From NCBI RefSeq assembly GCF_016808095.1, contig NC_068977.1, positions 22,345,364-22,409,363 on the forward strand: a DNA stretch of 64,000 nucleotides, read 5' to 3'. The notes below the pieces were generated by a model that saw only the letters and a program-made list of their open reading frames with translations, was not told the DNA's origin and did not search any database. Below are positions 48,253 through 59,389 of this stretch, piece by piece. Source of the DNA: Vigna angularis. Its lineage: Eukaryota > Streptophyta > Magnoliopsida > Fabales > Fabaceae. A program made the translations under genes and the position numbers. Each line of letters opens with the position of its first letter. Position 1 is the stretch's first letter.

Positions 48253-50493
48253 GCTTTAGAGATCAATTTTGGTGAAAAGATTTGCTCCATGTAATTCATC
48301 CAGCATATCATCTAGCCTAGGAATGGGGTGCCTATACTTGACAGTTATGTTGTTGATGGCCCTACAATCTGTACACATTCTCCAAGTTCCATCCTTTTTA
48401 GGGACCAACAACACAGGCACAACACAAGGACTTAGACTTTTTTGGATCCATCCTTTGTTCAATAATTCATTAACTTGTTTCTCTATTTCTTTTGTTTCCA
48501 TGGGGTTGGTTCTATATGTTGGCCTATTGGGTAGGCTTGCCCCAGGCACCAAATCTATTTGATGTTCTATTCCCCTCAAAGGTGGTAATCCACTTGGTAC
48601 CTCTTTAGGAAATACATCATCAAATTCCTTTAAAAGTTTTTGCAACCCCTTTGGTAGAGAACCAAATTCATGAGTGATTGAAACAAATGCCTCTTTGCAA
48701 TAGAGAAGAAAATGAGGTTGTCCAAGAAAAAGATGTTTAGAAATGTTCAAAGTTTGAGGTTGGACAACTTCTTTATTTGAGGCATGGGTTACCAAATTCA
48801 TGGTCTTCTCCTTTCTTTCTTTCCTACTTTTCTTTTCTCCATCCAACTTCTTTTTAAGAATTATTTGGTCCTCTCTTACTTGTGAAGGTGTAAGAGGACA
48901 CAAAATAATTTTCTTTCCCTTGTGTTGAATGATGATTTTGTTGGTGACTCCATCATGTAGAGCTTGCTTATCATATTGCCAAGGTCTTCCAAGTAATATG
49001 TGCCCAGCTTCCATTGGTACTATATCACAAACAATTTGATCTTCATATTTGCCAATGGAAATGGGTACTCTTACTTGTTCTTTAACTACTATTCCATCAT
49101 CCTCTTTAATCCATTGAAGTTTGTAAGGTTTATGATGAGGAATAGTGGTTAAGCCAAGCTTCTCTACCATTCTAGAACTACAAGAGTTGCAACAAGAGCC
49201 ACTATCCACAATCATTGAACATGTCTTTTCCAAAACTTTGCATCTTGTGTGGAATAGGTTCTCTCTTTGTGACTGTTCTAATTCTACATGTTTGCTTTCC
49301 AGGAGTCTCCTCACCATAAGTAAGTCACCATCACAAGGTAAAGTTTCTTCTTCTTCAAAAGTGGATGTTTCAGACTCACTATATGAAGAACCCTCACTTT
49401 CACTCTCATGCTCAAGAATGTAAGTTGACCTTCTATTGCGACACTCAGATGCATAGTGCCCTTTTTCCCCACATCTAAAGCACTTAGTCTCCTTACTTTT
49501 ATGATCTCTTGAAGGTTCTTTGACTTTTTCTTTCCCTCTTTCTCTCTCTCTCTCTCTAAATTCTTCATACCTTGGCTTGGTTAGACTACCCTCCCTCTTG
49601 TACTCTTTCTTATGGTTTGAACTATGAGGGTAATCTTTCTTATGGTTTGAACTATGAGGGTAATCTTTCTTAGTGGAGCTTTTCCTCTTGAGTTGTTGCT
49701 CTACCCTCACACAAAGTTGGACTAACTCATTGAGATCATTGTAGGGTATAAGTTCAACCCTATCTCTTATGTCATAGTTGAGTCCACTTTGGAACCTAGC
49801 AATTGTTATCCTTGGTTCCTCTCTTATCCCAGCTCTCAACATGAGCAACTCCATTTTTTGCCTATACTCTTCAACACTCATGTTCCTTTGTTGGAGTTTG
49901 TGGAGTTTATCCATTAACTCCCTATCATAGTAGGCTGGTACATGTCTTCTTCTCAAGGTAGTTCTCAACTCATTCCAATACCTGATGGGAGGTAAGTGTC
50001 TTAGCCTATGATCCTTGACCAAGGCTGTCCACCAAATTAATGCATAGCCTTGAAAACTTAGAGAAGCCATGGTGACTCTCTTTTCATCATCTATTTGGTG
50101 GTACTCAAACAATTGCTCAACTTTCATTTCCCATTCTAAGTATTCTTCCACATCATCCTTTCCATGAAAGGAAGGAAGATCAATTTTGGGCTCTCTTGGA
50201 TGGTGCTCTCTAACTCTATGATGTCTTCTAGGAGGCATTTGGTAGTGGTCATCATTGTGATGACTACTATATTGCTCAAGCTCACTATGAGAAGATAATG
50301 ATTCTTCTCTTCTCCTATGGGAAGATCTTTCTTTCTTTTTGTCTTGATTAATCAAAAGTTGACTAATCATGTCTTTGAGCTCACTAATCTCTCTATCCCT
50401 TTGTTCAAATTTTTGCTCAAATTCCTCCCTTAAAGAACTCTCACTATGGGGTTTCAAACTTCCTTGCACACTTGATTGACTCATTCTGGTCAA
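48253..50493 (-). pseudogene. CRM-like gag-protease-RT (first part), ends at an in-frame stop
   Basis: A 745-codon frame from ATG at 50493. It contains a charged coiled coil near residues 20-60, the capsid region (LPSFHGKDDVEEYLEWEM and FQGYALIWWTALV), a zinc knuckle CFRCGEKGHYASEC near residue 340, a protease motif IVDSGSCCNSC near 425, and RT from about residue 600 (KDGTWRMCTDCRAINN). It stops at TAA (48253-48255) right after LFTKIDL, where the family continues in frame; RT resumes immediately downstream. The duplicated SSNHKKDYPH/SSNHKKEYKR segment near residues 290-310 is a small coding repeat. Confidence 0.9.
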
Positions 50494-53023
50494 AGGAAAA
50501 GGTTTTCACAAAGTTTTCAAAATATTTGACAAGTAATGAGTGAAAAGATTTTCACAGGCTTTCTTTTGTTTTTTTTTTTGGTGAAAAATTTCTAAAGAGA
50601 TTCTAGAGACAAAAGATGTTTCTAAGTAGCTCCCAGGAAGAAGAGGTGAGTCACAAATGGACAAGCTTAGAAACCAAGTTCTTCCTTAGCCAGAGTTTCC
50701 TTAGAGTTATCTTTTACCTTAGTTTCTAAGTAGAAATTCTTCAAATTCTTTTCAAATGTTATGAAATGAACCTAAAACCAAAGAAAGGTTGACTAAATGC
50801 TATGCAATCCTATATAGCATGGAGACTTAAAAAAAACAAAAACAAAAAGATTAAGCAAGAAATTAAAGAAAGAAATAAAGATGCAAGAATGTAAATGCTA
50901 GACGACCCTAAGTGAAAGTGCAAGTAACACTTGGAGCCCCTTGACACACTTCCACACTAAGAAAACGAAATTGGACTATTACAATGTTCAATTGTGAACT
51001 TGGAATTGCTTCAAGAGCATTTTTCCAAATCACTTGGCTCAAAAACAACAAAGAAAACAATAAAATACAATTTCAAACAGCAAATTCCGTGATATTTGGT
51101 GTAAATAAACTTGAAATAAGGCCTAGAAGTAATGTGAGCTTTGTCTTCTTGCTGCTGCAGAAAGCTACTCAAAATGAAGGTGTGAGTTGCTCTTTTTCCA
51201 GGTTTGAAATGTTGCTGTGACAGAGTTTTTCAGCTGCTGGACAGTAGTGTTTGGGCTGCTGTTGAGTCTTCCTCCTTGCTCCACTTTCAATTCTCAAACC
51301 ACTTCCTAGAAGACTACCAAAGTAGGAGTAGGTCTCTGGTGCTGGATGCCCCAAACAACTTGCACACACACTCCAAAACTCATTAGAAATCACACCAAAC
51401 AGATTAAAAATCTGCACCAAAATTCTGCACACTGCACCAGTATAGGTTGCTGTATTGAACACTTTAGATGCCATAAAATAGACACAAACAATTGGAACAG
51501 TATACAAATGAAAGTAGGTACATAAGAGGAACTTATCAAAGGCACTAGAATGGATGAAGAAAGCAAGAAAAACACAACCACAATTTAGAAATTATTCCAA
51601 ATGCAAACTGTTTGATAATTTTCAGAAGTGTTTGATAAAATGCCCCAATGAATTTCAGATTTTGTGTTTTTGATTTTTCAGGGCCTGTAATCTGGATTGG
51701 TTGGTTCTAACAGCTTTTTAACACTTGATACTTCTTCTTTTGATCATATATTTTCATTTTTAAACATTGAACTAGCTCTTACTACAATCCAGAAATGAAT
51801 TTGAACAAGAATGACCAAAACAGTTGCTGGAAAATAATTTCTGTATCAGAAAAAGTGGACTGAAATGGGGGTTTTAAACCCAAAATTGATTGGAAGTGAT
51901 TCAGTAGTTCAATTGATGCATCAAACAACTTTGTATCATCATTTTAAAGATGTTTAAACATTGAAACAGCTGGAAAACAGATTGCAATGTGAATTCACTG
52001 GTGCACTTCCATTTTAAAGGCAATTTTAAGGTTTAAAAAGGCAAATCTGCATATAGGCTAGAAAATGACCAAATGAACAGTGCAAACAACTTTGGAATGA
52101 CAATTTAAACTTGCTCAAATGTTGTAAATGCACAGAAATAGCAAGATTCAACAATTCACCCTTGCCATAGCCTATTTATGCAGCAAATTCCCACCAAAAC
52201 TGCACCAGATTTAAGAAACTTGTGGAAATAAGGCTGGACAGCACACACAATGACTCCAGAGAATGTTATTACACTGAACTAAGCTAGAATTGAGATGCTT
52301 AGCATGACCAAACTCAGATTGGACAATTCAAATAAACTTAGCACGGTGAAAAGCTTGGATTAAAAGCTGAAACAGTGGAATGCTATTAATTGTGAGCAAC
52401 CAAGCTATGCAAATTGCATTTCATTGCTTGTAATGGTTTGCTACACTTTTAGCATCATTCAATATCATCAACCAAATTTGTATAAAGCACTAGAATCAAA
52501 AGAAATCAACTGGAAAACAGATTCATGATTTAAAAACAGAATTGAAATTTTGCAGCAGAGTTCAACACAGATTTGAAATCAAAATGGATTTCTAGTGCTT
52601 TAGCTTGTATCACCAAGGCTAGAACAAATTCTCATTGCCATTATTGGTTGATATATGGCTTATCTAGCACTTGAACTCAAGCAAAACGAATTAAACCAGC
52701 AGAAAAGAATACCAAAGCAGTGACAGAAATTAAAACTGCAATATTCACTTGCACATGACCAAGACAACACTGGAATTGAAAATTAAAGCTGGAAATGACC
52801 CAAACAAGAAGGTTTCACCGATTAAAATGAAAGGACAATATAAGCACACAAAGGAAACTAAAATTGAATGACTGGAAAAGCAATACAGAATTAAAAACAG
52901 CAGCAAAACAGAAACAGAAACAGAAACAAACTGAACTGAAAACAGAAATAGAAATAGCACAAAGTGGACTGGAATTAAACAGAATAGAAAGGCACTTAGC
53001 TATGGTTTGCGTGGACAACCAGA
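50494..53023 (-). other. Long untranslated leader of the CRM-like element
   Basis: About 2.5 kb lies between the primer binding site and the gag ATG. It has no conserved frame; short ORFs such as 51507-51169 are not recognisable. Its composition is A-rich on the plus strand, with recurring AACAGATT and GAAATT words. Such long leaders are known in plant chromoviruses and may hold packaging signals. Confidence 0.6.
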
Positions 53024-53035
53024 GCTCTGATACCA
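53024..53035 (-). other. Primer binding site of the CRM-like element
   Basis: The minus strand reads TGGTATCAGAGC, two bases inside the 5' LTR (53038-53738). This fits initiator methionine tRNA priming. Confidence 0.88.
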
Positions 53036-53037
53036 CT

Positions 53038-53738
53038 TGATGGAAGCTTGTTATGGGTGAAAATCATTGAACCATGAAGCCAAACAACAAACGTTCCAGT
53101 GAGCAGAATGAAGGCAGCGGAATTCTGAAATGGATGCAGAGAATGGTATGGTTTCGGTGAAGAATGGAGTGGGTTAGAACCTCTCAGCTCAGAGGGCCTT
53201 CTACTTTGAAAGGAAGCTAGAGGTAAGGAGAAAGAAAGTGAAGAATTGGGTTGACTCAAGAGCAAAGGTAAGCTGGAATTTCATTTCTGCAACAATTAGA
53301 CTAAGCTCAAAAGTGTCTACAAAAGGAAGAGGTCTCCTATTTATAGGAAGATAAGAGCCTCAAATCTGAAATGAAATTCAATCCAAAAGCAAATGAAAAA
53401 GGCGCCAATTTGCTTCAGCTTCAAACATGCCTCATTCCAACTCAACAGCACACGTGAAACAACACAAATTCTGAATTATTATTCCAACTCAGCAGCACAC
53501 GTGAAAGCTGGGCTAGCTAGGTTATGGGCTTTTTTTGATAGCTTTGGCAGCAAGCTTCTCCCTCCAATTTTATTAATCCTACAAAGCAAAGACAATGTGC
53601 TTTTAATTATGGGAAGAAGGATTAATGTAAATTACCTTCCATAGAAGCAAAACGGTAGGTGATCCTTCTTCCTCTTGAATCCTCTTTGCCATGGCTCTAG
53701 TAAGAGGTCCAATATGTGTCTTAGATGGTCTTCCATCA
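53038..53738 (-). repeat. 5' LTR of the CRM-like element
   Basis: 701 bp from TGATGGAAG to CTTCCATCA. It has an extra 47 bp relative to the other LTR: a second ATTCCAACTCA...CAGCACACGTGAAA unit at about 53434-53510. Confidence 0.92.
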
Positions 53739-54173
53739 TATTGCCTTTAAGCTTTTGTGCGAATGTAATGCATGATTAATTGCTAGGGAGACAAGACATT
53801 GTGAACTAGTAATTAGGATTAGGCTTTCTTCACCGAGACATCGGGTTTAAGGTAAATTAGAAAGTGACATTAACATTAATGAAGAAAGATGAATTCATAA
53901 ATCCATGAGAGTGGATAGGATAAGTTGGAAACCCCAAGAACATAATCATTCCATATTTTACATCAATCCCTTTTGCATCTTTCAATCCAATTGATCAACA
54001 CTTGCATTCATGTTTACTTTTCTGTAATATAAACACAATGATTTTGTTTACAAGTCTTATTTAATCAAGAAATCACATAATTGTTTAGGCCTTGAGTCTC
54101 TTGGGAAACGATACTTCGTCTTACCATTTATTATTACTTGATACGATTCGGTTCACTTGCCGAAGTGTTAACA
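53739..54173 (+). repeat. 5' LTR of the Athila-like element, right part
   Basis: It continues the LTR broken at 45352 and matches 61609-62043 (GCGAATGTAATGCATG, GAGTCTCTTGGGAAACGAT-like words, CACTTGCCGAAGTGTTAACA). The first five bases TATTG are the right copy of the chromovirus target duplication. Confidence 0.88.
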
Positions 54174-54179
54174 AGTTTT

Positions 54180-54197
54180 TGGCGCCGTTGTCGAGGA
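54180..54197 (+). other. Primer binding site (tRNA-Asp type)
   Basis: TGGCGCCGTTGTCGAGGA, six bases after the 5' LTR, matches the Athila/Tat consensus complementary to the 3' end of aspartate tRNA apart from two changes. It supports the Athila/Tat assignment. Confidence 0.85.
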
Positions 54198-54341
54198 CTC
54201 GTGGTTTAACTATTCTATTTGTGTGATTCTTGATTAGCTTTGACTTGATTTTTATCTTTTTATCTTTGTATTTTATCTTTTTATCTTCTTTTTTTATCTT
54301 TTTGTGCTAACAATTGTTTCTAGGGTTTTGTTTTCTTTTGT

Positions 54342-55775
54342 ATGCAGGATACAATTCGTACTAGGAGCAAGAAAATTTCGGAACCTCTTCTTGAAGGATT
54401 GGACGAGAGTAGAAGGAGGAGGAGAATTCGAACATCTAGAGAATTATTTCCTTCTCCGAAGACACTTTTACAACCCTCACCACAAAGATCTGATCAGAGT
54501 ACTGAAGAGATGGTTGGAGAAAATAATGGTATACGTACTGTGGCGGATTACACCACTATTGTTGGCTCTCATCACTTTAACAGAATTGCTAGGCCGAGGG
54601 TCAATGCTGCAAACATGGAAGTGAAACCGGCGTTGATACAATTGGTGAAGAGCAACCAATTTAATGGACTGTCACATGAAAGTCCATATGAGCATCTAAC
54701 CACATTCAACGAGATTTGCAACACAGTGAAGATCAATGGTGTGCCGGACGACGCTATAGAGCTTAGTTTGTTTCCTTTCTCATTGGGAGGCAATGCTAAG
54801 CTATGGTTGAATTGTTTCCCGAAGGATAGCTTTATTGAATGGGAAGCCATGGTTTCAAAGTTTCTAAACAAGTACTTTCCACAGTCTAAAATCAACAAAG
54901 GGAAGCAAGAAATTTCTTCTTTTAGGCAAGGTATGGAGGAAACGCTAGGTCAAGCATGAGATAGATACAAGAGCTTGTTGAGAAAGCCGCCCACTCATGG
55001 CTTTGATGAAGCAACAATAGTCATTCTTTTCCTTGGAGGTCTTGGTTCACAAACCAAATTGATGCTAGATGCCTCAGCTGGAGGTAATATCAAATGCAAG
55101 ACTCTAGAGGAAGCTTTTGAATTGATAGACAACATGGCTACTAATGACAACGAGATGCATAATGAAAGAGGAGTTCCACCTCAACAGAAGAGAGTCCTAC
55201 AATTGCAATCTCAAGATGCCTTGCTTGCACAAAATAAAATCATAACTCAACAGTTGGAGAATTTGACAAAGACACTTGCTCAATTGCCAAAGGAGCTGAA
55301 GAACGTTTCAAAGGTTCAACAACAAGTCTGTGAATTGTGTGGTGGTGACCATATCAATGGTCAATGTGCTTTTCCAGTAGAAGCCCTAGAAGACGTCAAT
55401 TTTATGGGCAATCAATTTCAAAATCAATTCCAATATCGCCAAGGGAACTTCAACCAAGGGTGGAAACCTCACCCAAGCATGGGTCAAGGTCAAAATGGAC
55501 AAGCAGGACAAATTAATAGACCACAAAATCAACCATCACTATGGCAACAAGTATCTGCATTAAATGAGAGATCAACAAAGCTAGAAGACACTCTTCAACA
55601 ATTTATACAGGTGACTATCTCCAACCACAAAAGCACTAAAGCTGCAATTAGAAATTTGGAGATACAGGTTGGCCAATTGACTAAGAAGTTGGAGGATATG
55701 CCTAACAGGAGTTTTTGGGCTAATACTGAGGTTAACCCAAAGGAAGAGTGTAAAGCTATTGTGAGTATACATTGA
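54342..55775 (+). pseudogene. Athila-like gag, one internal stop
   Basis: Two adjoining parts in one frame, 54342-54959 and 54975-55775, are split by a TGA at 54957-54959 where the family has tryptophan. The first part has the capsid region (FPFSLGGNAKLWLNCFP, FLNKYFPQSK and EISSFRQGMEETLGQA). The second has the LEEAFELIDNMA helix, a cysteine-histidine motif CELCGGDHINGQC, and a glutamine/asparagine-rich tail (FQNQFQYRQGNFNQG). These form the virus-like particle in the family. It runs on, with breaks, into a lysine/glutamate-rich spacer (55776-55983) before protease. Confidence 0.85.
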
Positions 55776-55983
55776 AAGGGTGGACGAAAAAAAAGAGAGA
55801 GTTGAGTTAGATAAGAGAGAAGAAAAAGAAGAGAGAAAAGGTGAGATTGAGAGAAAAAAGAAAGAAAAGAAGAAGGGAGAGAAAAATTTGGAGAAAAATG
55901 AAAAAGTTCTTCCTTATCCGAAGGAGAGTAATAAAATAGAGAAAGAGAGATAATATGAGCGTTTTAAAGATATCTTCAAGAAA

Positions 55984-56634
55984 TTGGAGATTACTATACC
56001 TTTGACCGAAGCACTACAGTACTTTCTTGCTTATGCAAAGCACATGAAGCAATTCCTCACAAAACAGAGATATTTAGATGAGGAGACTATGGATGAAAAG
56101 GGAGGTTGCAGTGTTATTGTGAAGAAACCACTTCCTTCAAAAGTAAAAGATCCAGAAAGTTTTACTATTCCTTGCGTTATTGGGAAGGAGAATATAAGGA
56201 AGGCCTTAATTGATTTAGGGTCAAGCATTAATTTGATGCCCTTATCTATGCTCAAAAGGATTGGTGATCTTGAAGTCAAGCCAACAAAGGTGACTTTGCT
56301 TATGGCGAATGGGTCTTCAAAGAAACCCTATGGTGTAGCGGAAGATGTTGTGGTTTGTATAGACAAACTTAAATTCCTGGTGGACTTTGTGGTGATGGAG
56401 ATGGAGGAAGATGAGAAGATCCCAATTATTCTTGGAAGGCCGTTTATGAAAACGGCAAAAGTAATCATAAATGTGGATGATGGGATGATAGTGCTTCAAG
56501 ACCGAGAGGAAAAGGTGATCTTTAATGTCTTCAAAGCTGAGCAGCAGATTCAAGAGAAGGAGACTATCCATAAAGCTGCAAAGTCGGTCATCAAAGGTAA
56601 GAATTGTTTCTTGTCACGGGTTAGGGAAGAATAA
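55984..56634 (+). pseudogene. Athila-like aspartic protease segment
   Basis: It begins MEITIPLTEALQYFLAYAKH, the conserved linker before Athila protease. It then has SFTIPCVIGKENIRKALIDL, the LGSSINLMPLSML active-site region (DLG in place of DTG/DSG, normal for this clade), DFVVMEMEEDEKIPIILGRP and FMKTAKVIINVDDG. It is in a different frame from gag, so a frameshift separates them. After it, reverse transcriptase would be expected, but the sequence goes straight to a short frame at 56653. Confidence 0.85.
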
Positions 56635-56652
56635 AAAGATGACAAAGGAAGG

Positions 56653-56865
56653 ATGGTTCATGATGACTTGATGGATGCACAATTCAAACTTGGCACACCG
56701 GTGAGATTCAAGAACAAGTTGTGGGTTGTGAAAGATTTCAAAGAGAATGGATTGATAGAAATTGAAGCTTCATATTCAAGAAGAGTGAAGAAGGTGGACC
56801 GGAAGCAATTGATGAGTTGGTGTGATGAAAGCAAGAAGAACACCAACATTAAAGATGGAACTTGA
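56653..56865 (+). CDS. Short post-protease frame of the Athila-like element
   Basis: 70 codons with LGTPVRFKNKLWVVKDFKEN and GLIEIEASYSRRVKKVDRKQL, in the protease frame but after a stop. The FKNKLWVVKDF...GLIEIEA pattern looks like the end of an Athila pol, where integrase tails resemble 'GPFxVxxVxPxGxVEI'. It is therefore probably the fused remnant left by a deletion of RT, RNase H and integrase. The assignment is tentative. Confidence 0.5.
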   Translation: MVHDDLMDAQFKLGTPVRFKNKLWVVKDFKENGLIEIEASYSRRVKKVDRKQLMSWCDESKKNTNIKDGT

Positions 56866-56869
56866 GCTT

Positions 56870-57230
56870 TATTGGGTCAAGCTAATGATGTTAAAAGAGC
56901 GCTTACTGGGAGGCACCCAGTGATTTGAGAACATTAATTTCTTTAATTCTGTTATTGTGGTGATGTAATTTAAAAACTTTGGAACATTGATTTATTTTGT
57001 CATGAGACTTCATGGTATAGCATCTACTGATGGATGCTAGGTGATTGAGTATCTACTGAAGGATACTATGCTATCAGACACTTACTGATGGGTGTTGATG
57101 AAAAGGATTTACATCTATTGATGGATGTTAGGTAGAGTGACACTTACTGATGGGTGTTGGAAGATTTTGGGTCAGGCTCGTGACGTTAAACAAGCGCTAC
57201 CTAGGAGGCAACCCACTTGATTGAATTAAT
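56870..57230 (+). repeat. Internal repeats after pol in the Athila-like element
   Basis: GGGTCAAGCTAATGATGTTA...GCGCTTACTGGGAGGCACCCA (56874-56920) recurs as GGGTCAGGCTCGTGACGTTA...GCGCTACCTAGGAGGCAACCCA at 57170-57215. Between them, CTTACTGATGGGTGTTG and CTACTGATGGATGCTAGG words alternate five to six times. The GGGAGGCAACCCA motif is a recurrent mark downstream of pol in legume Athila elements. Confidence 0.7.
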
Positions 57231-58172
57231 CTTTGTGTGTTTGTTTTGGTTTTGTTCTAGTTGCATTATAGGGATTGATTGTTGAATGTTTGAGTGGTGT
57301 GAGAGACTAAGTGTATTGATTAAGTGAGAGTGTATGGAGTGAGTGGAAAATATATGAGATTTGAAAAAATTAAGAGTTGAAGTTGAGAGGCATTGGTGAT
57401 GGACGCTTAGGGCAAGCTAGGAAGAAGGAGATTGGGTATCGCGCCTGCCGCTCAGCGCCAGCTACCGCTGAGCGCAAACACTGCAGATTTTCTGTTTGGG
57501 TTTTTAAAAATGTTGGGCTCAGTGGAGTTTGGCCCATTAGGTATTTTTCTAACCCTAGGACGCGTCTAGGTCGCCACTTTCAGCCTCCATTCTTCCCAAG
57601 CACTCTCCAAAGGATTCTCTCCACTTTTCCCTTCATCCGTCTTCACAAAAACCCTTTCTCCACTCATTTTTACTCAAGCTTCCATCCAAGTTTGGGGTTT
57701 TGTGAGAGCATTGCTGTTAGGGGTTGATTTCCTCACATTCATAGAGCATTTTTCACTCATGAAACATCTCCACCCAAGTAAGTACATGCATTTTACATTC
57801 AAGGGTTTTGAAAGCATGATTTTGAATGAATATGGTTGTCTAAGCATGATTCTTGAGGGATTTTGATGTTTTTGCATGATTGATTGAAATTGGACCGATT
57901 AAATTGTTTGCTCTGGAACTAGGAATAATGCATGTGGGTGGAGATTAGAGGCTAGGTAGGGCCATTATGCAGAAAAATTTTGATTGTCGCTCAGCGCCAT
58001 TTACCGCTAAGCGCGATTTCTGCAGAATTTTGATTTTTGTGCTTGCTTGTTGTTTCCTTGCACAGGTGATGCTGAGGGGTACTGTTTTGCCCTCAACGAT
58101 GATAGGAAGAGTGTTAGGAAGTTGCTTGTGGTTTACTAATGCTTAACAATAATTCTTGTGGTTTTGTGAATT
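57231..58172 (+). other. Leader-like region before the third ORF, with CGCTCAGCG words
   Basis: No conserved frame. CGCTCAGCGCCAGCTACCGC-type and CGCTAAGCGCG words occur at 57445-57475 and 57988-58020. A TTGCACAG acceptor-like site at about 58066 precedes the ORF, consistent with a spliced subgenomic message as proposed for Athila env-position ORFs (inference). Confidence 0.45.
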
Positions 58173-59389
58173 ATGTTTGATGTAGGGATGACCTCCTCAA
58201 CGGGCAAAAGAATCAAGACTGTGGGAAATAAGAGGAAGGAACCAGAGCGCCCCTATTCCAACAAGTTTCTTTCCCGTAGACATGAGCAACACTTCCTCAC
58301 TATCCAAGATAGAAGGCTCTTGATGGAGCGGAAGGCGGGTTGGATACCAGACTTGGCTCCATAATTTGGAGAGGAATTGGAGAGCAGAATTTGGGAGAGA
58401 ATAGCCACTTACCCTGCACCAGCCAACATAGCAGTGGTCAAGGAATTCTAATCCAATGCAAGACCATTTAGTGACTCTTACATAGAGGTCTACATGAGCT
58501 ATGTCAGAGGAAAAATCATTCGGTATGATCCTAACTCTATTAACAGGTTTCATCATACTGAATGGACTAGTGTATAGTGTCAGTTTGCTCTGAACATGGA
58601 AGAGGGAGGAGAGATTGATGATATGGAGAGTGTGTTGTGTGTGCCTGAAGGGCATTTTCAGAGGAATAGGAATGGTGCAGCCGCACATATTAGGAGAGCT
58701 GATATGACTGTCATGGCAAAATATTGGATGGCGTTTTCTCAAGCCAATATCCATCCTTGTTCTCATGTCTCTGATATTACTGTCAACAAGGCCCTTTTTT
58801 TGTATTGCGTGCTTAGAGGGATGAACATTAACATTGGACAGGTCATAGCAAATGAGATTCAGACTTGTGCCAGTACTATGAAAAACAAGGCACCCTTGGG
58901 ACATCCATCTCTGATCACACACCTCTGTGAGTTAGCTGGGGTTAACACTGCTACACCGCCGTTGGAGCGGCCTAGGAAGGCAATTGATGAGGCCTACTAT
59001 AGAAAGTATTGTGGGGAGATGAGGTAGCTTAGCCAGTACCACCACGACGTCCTTCTAGAAGGTGAGGACCACCACAAGCACATGCACCGCCTTATGATGC
59101 AGAGCCTTTTCAGATGAGGGACATGTATATGTCTCTGATGGAGGATAGGTTGCAGTCTATTCACAGAGGGCAAGTGGCTACTATAGAGATGATCATAGGG
59201 ATGTATGATACACCCCCTAGACGATGGTGGACTATGGATGAATTCAACACTGTGGTGGCATGGCCAAAGGAGCAGGCACAGGCCAGTGGAGCTGGAGCAG
59301 CTGAAGCTCCAACTATGGAGGAAGATGATGATGATTTTGAAGATGCTGAAGAAGGAGAGGAGGAAGATTCTGATGATAGCATGGGTTGA
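58173..59389 (+). pseudogene. Third ORF of the Athila-like element, 'putative plant transposon protein' type
   Basis: Read through three in-frame stops (58362, 58449 and about 58576) and one frameshift near 59030-59110. The recognisable words are FLSRRHEQHF, IEVYMSYVRGKIIRYDPNSI, CVPEGHFQRNRNGAAAHIRR, MTVMAKYWMAFSQANIHPC, INIGQVIANEIQTCA and KAPLGHPSLITHLCELAGV. These match the legume 'putative plant transposon protein' domain (PF20167-like, from recognition). A distal acidic tail (DDDDFEDAEEGEEEDSDD) is in another frame. It occupies the env position of an Athila element but shows no signal peptide or membrane segment, so it is not evidently an envelope protein. Its function is unknown. Confidence 0.8.

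Larger units (their letters stand above)
45353..53738 (-). mobile_element. CRM-like chromovirus (Ty3) nested in the Athila-like LTR
   Basis: LTRs at 45353-46006 and 53038-53738 both run TGATGGAAG...CTTCCATCA, with GATTG and TATTG flanks (four of five bases identical). Oriented on the minus strand: 5' LTR, PBS TGGTATCAGAGC (53035-53024), a leader of about 2.5 kb, one gag-pol frame (50493-45871), a purine tract and 3' LTR. The two LTRs differ by about ten substitutions counted by eye plus one 47-bp difference, so insertion is fairly recent. Two in-frame stops make it non-autonomous. The clade call rests on the pol end that runs into the LTR with [11 protein letters not shown], as in CRM elements. 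Confidence 0.9.

Noticed and set aside
53024..54197. tRNA-like words TGGTATCAGAGC and TGGCGCCGTTG
   Set aside because: They are retrotransposon primer sites complementary to tRNA ends; no cloverleaf surrounds them.
58197..58922. 241-codon minus-strand frame
   Set aside because: It is the antisense shadow of the Athila-like third ORF, whose plus-strand words are conserved.
58173..59389. Athila third ORF as a viral envelope gene
   Set aside because: No signal peptide, transmembrane segment or glycosylation-rich ectodomain is visible; it matches the plant transposon protein type instead.
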